64,000 nt of DNA from Halomonas llamarensis (lineage in GTDB: Bacteria > Pseudomonadota > Gammaproteobacteria > Pseudomonadales > Halomonadaceae). The DNA lies in the NCBI RefSeq assembly GCF_023555005.1, contig NZ_JAMJPJ010000001.1:248001-312000 (forward strand), in the 5' to 3' direction. The position numbers were made by a program, and so were the translations under genes. The notes under the pieces are model-generated. The model did not search any database. It saw only the letters and a list, made by a program, of their open reading frames with translations, and was not told the origin of the DNA. Below are positions 1-6,111 of this stretch, one piece after another (position 1 is the stretch's first letter; every line of letters starts with the position of its first letter).

Positions 1-1527
1 TTCGTTGGTCTGCAGGTTAGTGATGGCGGATTCGAAGCGGTTCTGAATGGCACCCAAGTCAGATCGCAAACCATCAACCTGAGCCAAGGCGCTGTCCAAT
101 GCCGCCAGCGGATCTTCGGTGCGCTCACCAGCGCTGGTTTCGTCTGTCGTCAGTCGACCTTCGGCACTAACATTGGCGGTCTCACCTACATCAAGGGCAT
201 ATTGACCATCGTACTCAGTAGTGCCGTCATTTTCATAGTTGGCCAACACCGTGACTTCACCCGTTTCCGGGTTGACGGAATAGTCTGTTACGAATGTTTG
301 CTGAGTGGTCACTTCATCATTGAAATCAACAAATGCATCTGTCGTGTCTCCCGCATTATCGAATGCAATAGTGGCTGAGGTCAGACCGCTAGACATATCC
401 ACATTAGTGTTAGTGCCATCTGCGGCTGCCAGCACATCTCCTTGAGAAGCGGTATTCGTGAATGTCAGATCAGTGCCGTCACCACTATAAGTAGTGCCAC
501 CAATAGTTACGGCGGCATCAGCATCAGTGCCTGCATTTAATACATCTTCAAGTGTGGCTTGAGTCCCGCCACCAGCAGTAGTGTTGGTGGTCAACTCGTT
601 ACTAGCAGATAGGTACGCTGCCTCGCCACCAATGGTAATGTTGCCGGTTGAAGACACCTCAAAGTTGGCGACAGAGCCAGAAGTGAACTCATAAGTACCA
701 GAAGCGGTACCACTGGCAGGCGTGTTTGCAGCAGCGAGATCGTCAACATCAGCAGCTGCGACCGTATCGGTATAGGTGAAGTCACCACTCGCAGCGTCGA
801 ACGTATATGCTGTTTCGTCTGTTGCACTCCCTACAGCCGTAGTAACGGTATCGCCGTTCTCTATTTCACCAAGGATTTGCTCAAGTGATGCAGAATCGAA
901 GGTGGTGGTAACACGGTAAGTATTGTCTCCACCATTTGTTGCACCACCGGCAGCAATCAGGTCAGTCACAGTAGCGCCGCGGTTTTGTGTTTCACCGCTG
1001 CCATCAACGTTGAAGCCATCCAAGCCCAAAGTCTGGGAAGTTATCTGCTGCAAACCGACGCTGATGGTCTGACCATCGTCAGCACCCACTTGAATGCTCA
1101 GGTCACCATTTTCTGCTAACACTTTTGTGCCGTTGAAGTCGGTTTCCTTGGAGATACGATCAATTTCTGACATGCGCTGGTTGATTTCGTTCTGGATTGA
1201 TTCCAGATCCGATTGGCTGTTGGTGCCGTTGGAGGCCTGTACGGTCAGTTCACGCACACGCTGCAGGTTGTCGTTGACTTGGTTTAAACCACCTTCAGCC
1301 GTTTGGGCGATGGAGATACCATCGTTGGCGTTACGCTGCGCCTGGCCCAAGCCGGTGATCTGTGAAGTAAAACGGTTGGCGATTGCCTGACCCGCCGCGT
1401 CATCCTTGGCACTGTTGATACGCAGGCCTGAAGACAGACGCTCCATGGAGGTTTGCAAGTCATTCTGAGACTTGCTCAGGTTGTTCTGGCCGATCATCGA
1501 GGTGATGTTGGTATTGATCACTGACAT
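1..1527 (-). CDS. fliC: flagellin, large form (3' end outside the window)
   Basis: Structural subunit of the flagellar filament, exported by the flagellar type III system. The ATG at 1527-1525 follows a good ribosome site (AAGGAG) and opens the conserved N-terminal D0/D1 region (MSVINTNITSM, then LSSGLRINSAKDD and NANDGISIAQTAEGG), which forms the coiled rod of the filament. A long Ser/Thr/Gly/Ala-rich middle follows, the variable surface-exposed D2/D3 part. At position 1 the frame is at QNRFESAITNLQTNE, the start of the C-terminal D1/D0 region, so only some 50 residues are missing. With about 509 codons present it is roughly twice the length of the second flagellin at 47313-48134. A sigma-28 promoter lies upstream. 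The family call is certain; the symbol is generic. Confidence 0.93.
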   Translation of the reverse strand, partial: MSVINTNITSMIGQNNLSKSQNDLQTSMERLSSGLRINSAKDDAAGQAIANRFTSQITGLGQAQRNANDGISIAQTAEGGLNQVNDNLQRVRELTVQASNGTNSQSDLESIQNEINQRMSEIDRISKETDFNGTKVLAENGDLSIQVGADDGQTISVGLQQITSQTLGLDGFNVDGSGETQNRGATVTDLIAAGGATNGGDNTYRVTTTFDSASLEQILGEIENGDTVTTAVGSATDETAYTFDAASGDFTYTDTVAAADVDDLAAANTPASGTASGTYEFTSGSVANFEVSSTGNITIGGEAAYLSASNELTTNTTAGGGTQATLEDVLNAGTDADAAVTIGGTTYSGDGTDLTFTNTASQGDVLAAADGTNTNVDMSSGLTSATIAFDNAGDTTDAFVDFNDEVTTQQTFVTDYSVNPETGEVTVLANYENDGTTEYDGQYALDVGETANVSAEGRLTTDETSAGERTEDPLAALDSALAQVDGLRSDLGAIQNRFESAITNLQTNE

Positions 1528-1599
1528 GGTGATTCTCCTTTACGTTGACACTGGCCTAGAAGGCCCGCTTTTCGGCCACATTGTGTGCCGTTATTAATG

Positions 1600-1626
1600 A
1601 TTACGGCGCAGGCGGGGAAACCTTTA
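1600..1626 (-). promoter_or_regulatory. sigma-28 (FliA) promoter of the large flagellin
   Basis: On the minus strand TAAA (1626-1623) and GCCGTAAT (1607-1600) are separated by exactly 15 nt. The known FliA consensus is TAAA-N15-GCCGATAA. The element lies about 70 nt before the flagellin ATG, the expected arrangement for a late flagellar gene. Confidence 0.8.
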
Positions 1627-1747
1627 GGCTTTGTCGCAAAAAATAATGTAATTCTTGGTAACAGGCGGTGAGGTTTCTCATCCTCACTTGCTGCCGCGCG
1701 GGTGGCGCGTACACTGTAGCTATCTCCAAACGCGATAGGTAACACCT

Positions 1748-2335
1748 ATGTTATCCACACAACTCCCCATACTGCTGGCCGGCGCCGCGATTGTATTCGG
1801 GCTTATCACTCTGGTGCTGTTTTACCGGGTGGTGATAAAGCCGCGCCGTGAGCAAGCGCCACCTACCATGCCGGAAGAAACCACCGCTCAGCCAGTTGAG
1901 CCCACACCCTCCGCGCCAACTAAGCCCGCCAAAAGCAAAAAACGTACGGAACAGTGCCTGTTTGTGGTGTTTGATGCGCCAAGCCAGGCCATCAATACGG
2001 CGCTGGGCGAGATGCTCAGGGAGAAAAACGCCTTTTATGAAGCGGAGCTGGGTGCCTTTCACCTGCCACCGGGGCCAAAGGGCTACCCGCTGATGGTCGC
2101 CAGCGCCACCTCGCCGGGGAAGCTTCCGCCGCTACACCAAGAGGGCGAGCACGCGCCGGTGCAGGGCGTTTCCATTTTGATCCGCTTCTTGAACGCGCGT
2201 AAGGTCTCGCGCAGCCCGGATGATTTAATCGCCTTCACCCACGAACTCGCCGCGCTGGGCGGGCAGATTCTTGACGCCAAGCGCGAACCCATCACCGACG
2301 CCACGCTTACTGAAATGCGTCGCGAGGGCGAGTAG
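1748..2335 (+). CDS. short ZipA-like membrane protein
   Basis: Residues 7-28 form one N-terminal membrane segment. A Pro/Thr/Lys-rich linker follows (about 35-65), then a globular C-terminal domain of about 130 residues. Its last part (VQGVSILIRFLN, later HELAALGGQILDAKREPIT) resembles the end of the FtsZ-binding domain of ZipA, the division protein that tethers FtsZ to the membrane. At 195 residues it is shorter than usual ZipA, mainly in the linker. It is not next to ligA, the common neighbour of zipA, so it may be a second, divergent copy rather than the main division gene. It is transcribed divergently from the flagellin. The domain call is by eye. Confidence 0.6.
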   Translation: MLSTQLPILLAGAAIVFGLITLVLFYRVVIKPRREQAPPTMPEETTAQPVEPTPSAPTKPAKSKKRTEQCLFVVFDAPSQAINTALGEMLREKNAFYEAELGAFHLPPGPKGYPLMVASATSPGKLPPLHQEGEHAPVQGVSILIRFLNARKVSRSPDDLIAFTHELAALGGQILDAKREPITDATLTEMRREGE

Positions 2336-2394
2336 AATGCGCGCGTTGGTTGTCCCTCTCACGATAGCGTCCTGCGTCTTATGATCCATGCCTT

Positions 2395-2781
2395 ATGAGT
2401 AGCCCCTACCCACACTATGAATCCCCCATTCAGCTGTATGACGTGGTATTTATCATCATCCCGCGGTTGGACCGGGCGCAGAAGCTGGTGACCAAAACCC
2501 TCGCCACGCTGATTGACGGCGCCACCGACCACAAAGATTTAACTAAGCGGCTAGAGCAACGCCGAGATTTCACACTGGAATTGCAGTCGATACACACCAA
2601 CCTAGAGCACCTTTTAGAGGGCCATCGGCCGGATGTGAAGGAACTGCTGCGCACCGGGGGGATAAGCGGCAACCGCACGGTCGAGCCAGATGAAATGGAG
2701 CAAGACGCGATAGAGCGCGCAAAAGAGATTTACCGCAAGGTAGTGGAGTTTCAAACCGGACGGCGGAAAGTGCCGTTTTAG
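2395..2781 (+). CDS. conserved hypothetical protein, 128 aa
   Basis: I do not recognise the family. The product is soluble-looking and rich in charged residues, with no signal peptide or membrane segment. Most of it is predicted helical by eye (RLDRAQKLVTKTLATLID and DAIERAKEIYRKVVEF). It lies 59 nt after the ZipA-like gene on the same strand, so the two may be co-transcribed. Codon use looks like the surrounding housekeeping genes, which supports a real gene. No function is proposed. Confidence 0.6.
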   Translation: MSSPYPHYESPIQLYDVVFIIIPRLDRAQKLVTKTLATLIDGATDHKDLTKRLEQRRDFTLELQSIHTNLEHLLEGHRPDVKELLRTGGISGNRTVEPDEMEQDAIERAKEIYRKVVEFQTGRRKVPF

Positions 2782-2816
2782 GGGATTCACACTTCGACAA
2801 GCTCAGTGCCGAACAG

Positions 2817-2884
2817 CATTCGCGCAATGAATGGCGCTCCTACAACACGGGCCGTGCGGGTGGGAGGTCGATTTATCGGGCGAA
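2817..2884. repeat. REP-type paired palindrome (BIME), copy 1
   Basis: A 68-bp element made of two facing units, each of the form GGAGC-palindrome-GCGAA. The left unit is on the minus strand (around GCGCAATGAATGGCGC), the right one on the plus strand (around TCGATTTATCGG). This copy has mismatches in both palindromes. It is preceded by a TTCGACAAGCTCAG-type repeat. REP/BIME elements are known from Pseudomonas and enterics as intergenic repeats. Confidence 0.75.
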
Positions 2885-2921
2885 GGGGTGTTTATGGCGC
2901 CTGCCTTTATTATCCGCTTCG

Positions 2922-3209
2922 TTAAGCTACTTCACCTTCATTTGTCACGCTGAGCTCAACATGGAGGTGTGCGGATTCAGCGATTTCGACTAGCGCATCC
3001 AGGCTAAATTTGTGGATTTTTCCGCGTATCAAGTCGTTCAGGCGTGGCTGTGTGATGTTCAGTCGCTTCGCGGCTTTAACCTGGGGGACATCCCAACCAT
3101 TAACCACATCGCTTACCTGGCGCATAAGGGCAGAACGTAGGCGCATTTTAGCGGCCTGCTCCGGGGTATCTTCAATAGCATCCCAGACACTTTCAAACTT
3201 GGTCATCAT
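2922..3209 (-). CDS. XRE-family antitoxin (HTH) of a type II toxin-antitoxin pair
   Basis: Small DNA-binding protein of about 95 residues with one helix-turn-helix (QVKAAKRLNITQPRLNDLIRG). The layout is that of XRE antitoxins paired with RelE/Gp49-like toxins: they bind and silence the toxin and repress their own operon. I chose ATG 3209 because GAGGTG lies 6 nt upstream; an in-frame GTG at 3218 is possible. The usual toxin-first order is kept, but the upstream toxin frame (3226-3366) is only a C-terminal stump. This is therefore an antitoxin that has outlived its partner, perhaps kept as a repressor or to neutralise a related toxin elsewhere. Confidence 0.8.
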   Translation of the reverse strand: MMTKFESVWDAIEDTPEQAAKMRLRSALMRQVSDVVNGWDVPQVKAAKRLNITQPRLNDLIRGKIHKFSLDALVEIAESAHLHVELSVTNEGEVA

Positions 3210-3225
3210 GGTTATCACCTCGCTG

Positions 3226-3366
3226 TCAGGGTAAGTCTTTGTAGCGCTGCTTTCCTAGCTCTATGTCTTTTTTCGACGTTTTCTGTGACTTTTTTTGAAA
3301 ACAGTGCAACACATACATCGCATCCTCACGATTAGCGACGTAGAACACACGAAGCAAATGCCGCAT
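3226..3366 (-). pseudogene. C-terminal remnant of a RelE/HigB-type toxin
   Basis: The minus strand reads LLRVFYVANREDAMYVLHC, then FQKKSQKTSKKDIELGK, ending RYKDLP and a TGA at 3228-3226. This is the C-terminal half of the RelE/ParE (Gp49-like) toxins that precede XRE antitoxins: the conserved FRVxYV strand followed by YVLHxFQKKxxKT. About 55 N-terminal residues are absent, and an in-frame stop sits a few codons before the first ATG (3366). The upstream DNA runs into a region with no toxin similarity. Toxin activity is not expected. The stump ends 16 nt before the antitoxin ATG, the normal operon spacing. Confidence 0.75.
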
Positions 3367-3550
3367 CGGTTCGACAGGAGGACTCCTTAGTATCTATATC
3401 AATTAAGATATAGTGAGTGAAGGTTAGCAAGATCACAAGCCTGACGTCATATTTCGCCCAGAAATTGAGGAAGTTGAAACGCACCACTGAGTTCGCGCAA
3501 CGCATGGTGCGCCTACCCCCGCTCACTTCGAGCCACTAAACCCGCTCATC

Positions 3551-3586
3551 CTGAGCCTGTCGAGGGACAGTCTTCGACAAGCTCAG
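3551..3586. repeat. intergenic inverted repeat (CTGAGCCTGTCGA / TCGACAAGCTCAG)
   Basis: Two arms of about 13 nt facing each other. The sequence type TTCGACAAGCTCAG is widespread between genes in many bacteria. Here it forms the head of a composite whose tail is the 68-bp BIME starting at 3616. Confidence 0.6.
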
Positions 3587-3615
3587 ACCGAACGGGGGTG
3601 GCTCAGTGCGAAGAA

Positions 3616-3683
3616 CATTCGCGCAATGAATTGCGCTCCTACACACCGGGCCGTGCTTGTGGGAGCCCGATTTATCGGGCGAA
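3616..3683. repeat. REP-type paired palindrome (BIME), copy 2
   Basis: 68 bp with both palindromes perfect: GCGCAATGAATTGCGC on the left and CCCGATTTATCGGG on the right, each flanked by GGAGC and GCGAA in opposite orientation. It begins 799 bp after copy 1. The sequence after it (GGGATGTTGGAAGG and onward) is shared with copy 3. Confidence 0.85.
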
Positions 3684-3739
3684 GGGATGTTGGAAGGGGC
3701 GGCCTTCGACAAGCTAGACCGAACGGGACAACTGAGGGT

Positions 3740-4192
3740 CTACCCCATAAAACGTAGCGCAGCGAGCGTTAACCCTAGCGAGGTAGCAATAAAACCGAGC
3801 AGCCAGTAAAACTGTTGGTCCTGGCGCTTGAGCACGGCTTCAAAACGCTCGTCCTGCTTGTCAAAGCGCTTGTTCATATCTTCACGCATGGTTTCAAAAC
3901 GCTTATCGACTTGCTCAAAACGCTTATCGACCTGCTCAAAACGCTTATCGACTTGCTCAAAGCGCTTATCGACCTGCTCAAAACGCTTATCGACTTGCTC
4001 AAAGCGCTTCTCCATGAGTTGGAAGCCTTGCTGCATCAGTTCGCGCTGGTGTCTTAGCTCATCTTCTACACGCACCATGCGTTCACGTAGCTCAATCTCA
4101 TAAACGGCAGGAGGTTTACCCAAGCTCTGCTCGGCTAACCATTCCCCAAGATGCGCCTTGATGTACTCGATATCGCTATCAGCTAACGCCAT
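3740..4192 (-). CDS. coiled-coil, tail-anchored membrane protein (paralogue 1)
   Basis: 150 residues in three parts. The N-terminus is about 55 residues (MALADSDIEYIKAHLGEWLA). A charged coiled coil follows, with the heptad KRFEQVD repeated in tandem from about residue 65 to 100. The protein ends in one hydrophobic segment (YWLLGFIATSLGLTLAALRF), so a tail-anchored topology is likely. The heptads are encoded by five 21-bp repeats. The next gene upstream (4487-5080) is a close paralogue with identical ends and a longer coil. Function is unknown; similar coiled-coil plus C-terminal TM layouts are carried by many small uncharacterised bacterial proteins. I do not assign one. Confidence 0.7.
   Translation of the reverse strand: MALADSDIEYIKAHLGEWLAEQSLGKPPAVYEIELRERMVRVEDELRHQRELMQQGFQLMEKRFEQVDKRFEQVDKRFEQVDKRFEQVDKRFEQVDKRFETMREDMNKRFDKQDERFEAVLKRQDQQFYWLLGFIATSLGLTLAALRFMG
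3895..3999. repeat. five 21-bp tandem repeats inside a coiled-coil gene
   Basis: Units start at 3895, 3916, 3937, 3958 and 3979 and read CAAAACGCTTATCGACTTGC plus one T, with an alternating ACTTGCT/ACCTGCT ending. Each unit encodes one KRFEQVD heptad on the minus strand. In-frame repeats of this kind change copy number readily by slippage or unequal recombination. Confidence 0.85.
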
Positions 4193-4298
4193 AACGGCCT
4201 CTTGCTATCTGTTTATGTCAATGGGGGTAGTATCATGCGTGCGGTGGCACGAGGCAAGCTCACCCCGCTCATCCCTGAGCCCTCAACCCCGTTTATCC

Positions 4299-4340
4299 CG
4301 AGCCTGTCGAGGGACGGTCTTCGACAAGCTCAGACCGAAC
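4299..4340. repeat. intergenic inverted repeat, second copy
   Basis: Same element as at 3551-3586 (CGAGCCTGTCGAG facing TTCGACAAGCTCAG), again directly before a 68-bp BIME. It belongs to the tandem duplication covering the two coiled-coil genes. Confidence 0.55.
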
Positions 4341-4362
4341 GTGGGTGGCTCAGTGCGAAGAA

Positions 4363-4430
4363 CATTCGCGCAATGAATTGCGCTCCCACCACTTGAGCCG
4401 TACTGGTGGGAGCCCGATTTATCGGGCGAA
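4363..4430. repeat. REP-type paired palindrome (BIME), copy 3
   Basis: 68 bp, both palindromes perfect as in copy 2, with a different spacer between the two units. It begins 747 bp after copy 2 and sits in the spacer between the two coiled-coil paralogues. Confidence 0.85.
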
Positions 4431-4486
4431 GGGATGTTGGAAGGGACGGCCTTCGACAAGCTAGACCGAACGGGACAACTGAGGGT

Positions 4487-5080
4487 CTACCCCATAAAAC
4501 GTAGCGCGGTGAGGGTTAACCCTAGCGAGGTGGCAATAAAACCGAGTAGCCAGTAGAACTGTTTGTCCTGGCGCTTGAGCACAGCTTCAAAGCGCTCGTC
4601 CTGCTTGTCAAAACGTTTGTCTATTTGCGCAAAGCGCTTGTCCATATCGTCACGCATGGCTTCAAAGCGCTTATCGACCTGCGCAAAGCGCTTGTCCATA
4701 TCGTCACGCATGGCTTCAAAACGCTTATCGACCTGCTCAAAGCGCTTGTCAATCTGCTCGAAGCGCTTGCCCATATCCTCACGCATGGCTTCAAAACGCT
4801 TATCGACCTGCTCAAAGCGCTTGTCAATCTGCTCGAAGCGCTTGTCCATATCCTCACGCATGGCTTCAAAACGCTTATCGACCTGCTCAAAGCGCTTCTC
4901 CATGAGTTGGAAGCCTTGCTGCATCAGTTCGCGCTGGTGCCTTAGCTCATCTTCTACACGCACCATGCGTTCGCGTAGCTCAATCTCATAAACGGCAGGA
5001 GGCTTACCCAAGCTCTGCTCGGCTAACCATTCCCCAAGATGCGCCTTGATGTACTCGATATCGCTATCAGCTAACGCCAT
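4487..5080 (-). CDS. coiled-coil, tail-anchored membrane protein (paralogue 2)
   Basis: 197 residues. The first 70 or so and the C-terminal membrane segment (YWLLGFIATSLGLTLTALRF) are nearly identical to paralogue 1 at 3740-4192. The coil is longer by 47 residues and mixes 7-residue units (KRFEQVD, KRFEQID) with 11-residue units (KRFEAMREDMD). Mixed heptads and hendecads suggest a long, partly straightened coiled coil. Non-coding flanks are also shared: the sequence before both start codons matches for about 70 nt, so a unit of gene plus spacer was duplicated in tandem and the coils then diverged by repeat gain or loss. Function is unknown. Confidence 0.7.
   Translation of the reverse strand: MALADSDIEYIKAHLGEWLAEQSLGKPPAVYEIELRERMVRVEDELRHQRELMQQGFQLMEKRFEQVDKRFEAMREDMDKRFEQIDKRFEQVDKRFEAMREDMGKRFEQIDKRFEQVDKRFEAMRDDMDKRFAQVDKRFEAMRDDMDKRFAQIDKRFDKQDERFEAVLKRQDKQFYWLLGFIATSLGLTLTALRFMG
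4621..4905. repeat. 54- and 75-bp imperfect tandem repeats inside a coiled-coil gene
   Basis: Higher-order repeats built from 21-bp and 33-bp blocks. They encode 18-residue units (KRFEAMRDDMDKRFAQVD) and 25-residue units on the minus strand. The neighbouring paralogue has only simple 21-bp heptad repeats here. Confidence 0.75.
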
Positions 5081-5160
5081 AACGGCCTCTTGCTATCTGT
5101 TTATGCCAATGGGGGTAGTATCATGCGTGCGGTGGCACGAGGCAAGTTCAGACCGAACGG

Positions 5161-5228
5161 CATTCGCGCAATGAATTGCGCTCCCACAAGTTAAACCGTG
5201 CTTGTGGTAGCCCGATTTATCGGGCGAA
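5161..5228. repeat. REP-type paired palindrome (BIME), copy 4
   Basis: 68 bp; the left palindrome is perfect, and the right unit has GTAGC in place of GGAGC. It starts 798 bp after copy 3. The sequence that follows (GCGAAATGGGGC to GTATCGTATAC) resembles the tail of copy 5, so the shared unit is longer than the BIME. Confidence 0.8.
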
Positions 5229-5300
5229 ATGGGGCATGCGCGTAATTGAGAAAGAGGTATCGTATACTCACCGCTAGCCATTTGGAGCGTGAGCATCATT

Positions 5301-5600
5301 ATGCGCCTACAAAACACAGATATTCATGTCATCAAACGTGCTGTCAAAGACATATTCGGCCCAGAAGCGTACGTCACGCTCTTTGGCTCCCGGGTGGATG
5401 ATACAGCAAAAGGCGGTGATATCGATTTGATGGTAACGGTGCCACATCCGGTGGAAAAACCCGCTTGGGGCGTCGCGAAGGTTCAGACAGCGCTTATTCT
5501 TAAGCTCGGCGAACGAAAAATCGATATTGTGCTAAGCGCCCCTAATTTGCAAAAAACCGCCATTCATCGTGTCGCTCAGGAGCAAGGAGTGCCGTTGTGA
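5301..5600 (+). CDS. MNT-type nucleotidyltransferase (antitoxin of an MNT-HEPN pair)
   Basis: About 99 residues with the minimal nucleotidyltransferase fold. The signature LFGSR, then GGDIDLMV, supplies the GS-x9-DxD active site, and a later Asp (KIDIVL) completes the metal triad. In MNT-HEPN systems this protein silences the HEPN RNase by adding nucleotides to it. The stop codon overlaps the start of the downstream partner by 4 nt, the typical fused-operon layout. GTG 5289 is an alternative start; ATG 5301 fits the family better and GTGAG lies 7 nt before it. The domain looks intact, but the partner is truncated. Confidence 0.82.
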   Translation: MRLQNTDIHVIKRAVKDIFGPEAYVTLFGSRVDDTAKGGDIDLMVTVPHPVEKPAWGVAKVQTALILKLGERKIDIVLSAPNLQKTAIHRVAQEQGVPL

Positions 5601-5852
5601 AACTCGCAGCTGATACTCAAGCGAGGTTATTGTTTTTGGCACGAGTGGTTGAGAAAGAGATTAAGCATCTCGACTATGCCGATAACCAAGTATTTAGCCC
5701 GCCTTTAACGCTAGAAACGGTGATTAATCTTGAGCAAAACCCAGCGCTTGCTCTCAAGATTGAGGCATTTTCCAGCCGTTTTTGCCGCTTGCAGGACACA
5801 CTAGGCGATAAGTGGCTTCCCGCCCTTTTTACGCGCGCTAGGTGAATCTTAA
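5597..5852 (+). pseudogene. HEPN-family toxin, frameshifted and truncated
   Basis: The open frame gives 82 residues and ends KWLPALFTRAR at 5845. Reading one base over from the CCC/TTTTT run (about 5822-5830) gives LPAFLRALGES and a stop at 5852. That is the expected continuation of this family after LQDTLGDK (LPALLRALGE). So there is a one-base insertion near 5823, followed by loss of the second half of the gene. The missing half would carry the Rx4-6H RNase motif (RNxxVHEY type), and none is found in any frame before sbcD. The product should be inactive while the MNT gene upstream is intact. Confidence 0.7.
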
Positions 5853-5959
5853 AAAGCCTTGCTAAGAGAACCAAACACGCCTTTTGCTACCTCATGAGTG
5901 AGCACGGCACCAATACGCCTCCTTCAGCAGCCCGAGCTGAAAAACGAGGCAGCGGGAGA

Positions 5960-6027
5960 CATTCGCGCCATAAATAGCGCCCCTACAGCACGGGCCGTGC
6001 GGGTGGGAGCCCGATTTATCGAGCGAA
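5960..6027. repeat. REP-type paired palindrome (BIME), copy 5
   Basis: 68 bp, more diverged: the left unit reads GCGCCATAAATAGCGC and the right one CCCGATTTATCGAG. It starts 799 bp after copy 4 and lies about 85 bp before sbcD. Confidence 0.75.
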
Positions 6028-6111
6028 ATGGGGCGTGCACGGTATTGACATCATGGGTATCGTATACGCACTTTTCGAAAATGCGACCCCGTTAAGAGGG
6101 AAAGGACACCC

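Noticed and set aside
3332-3526. 64-codon minus-strand open frame
   Set aside because: It lies over the lost part of the toxin gene in another frame, has no family features and no ribosome site.
3895-3999. CRISPR-like array of 21-bp repeats
   Set aside because: The units follow each other without spacers and encode an in-frame heptad coiled coil.
2817-6027. Integron cassette array, with the 68-bp repeats as attC sites around toxin-antitoxin cassettes
   Set aside because: The repeats lack the GTTRRRY/RYYYAAC core ends, the genes are in mixed orientation and no integrase is present. The GGAGC/GCGAA palindromes fit REP/BIME elements.
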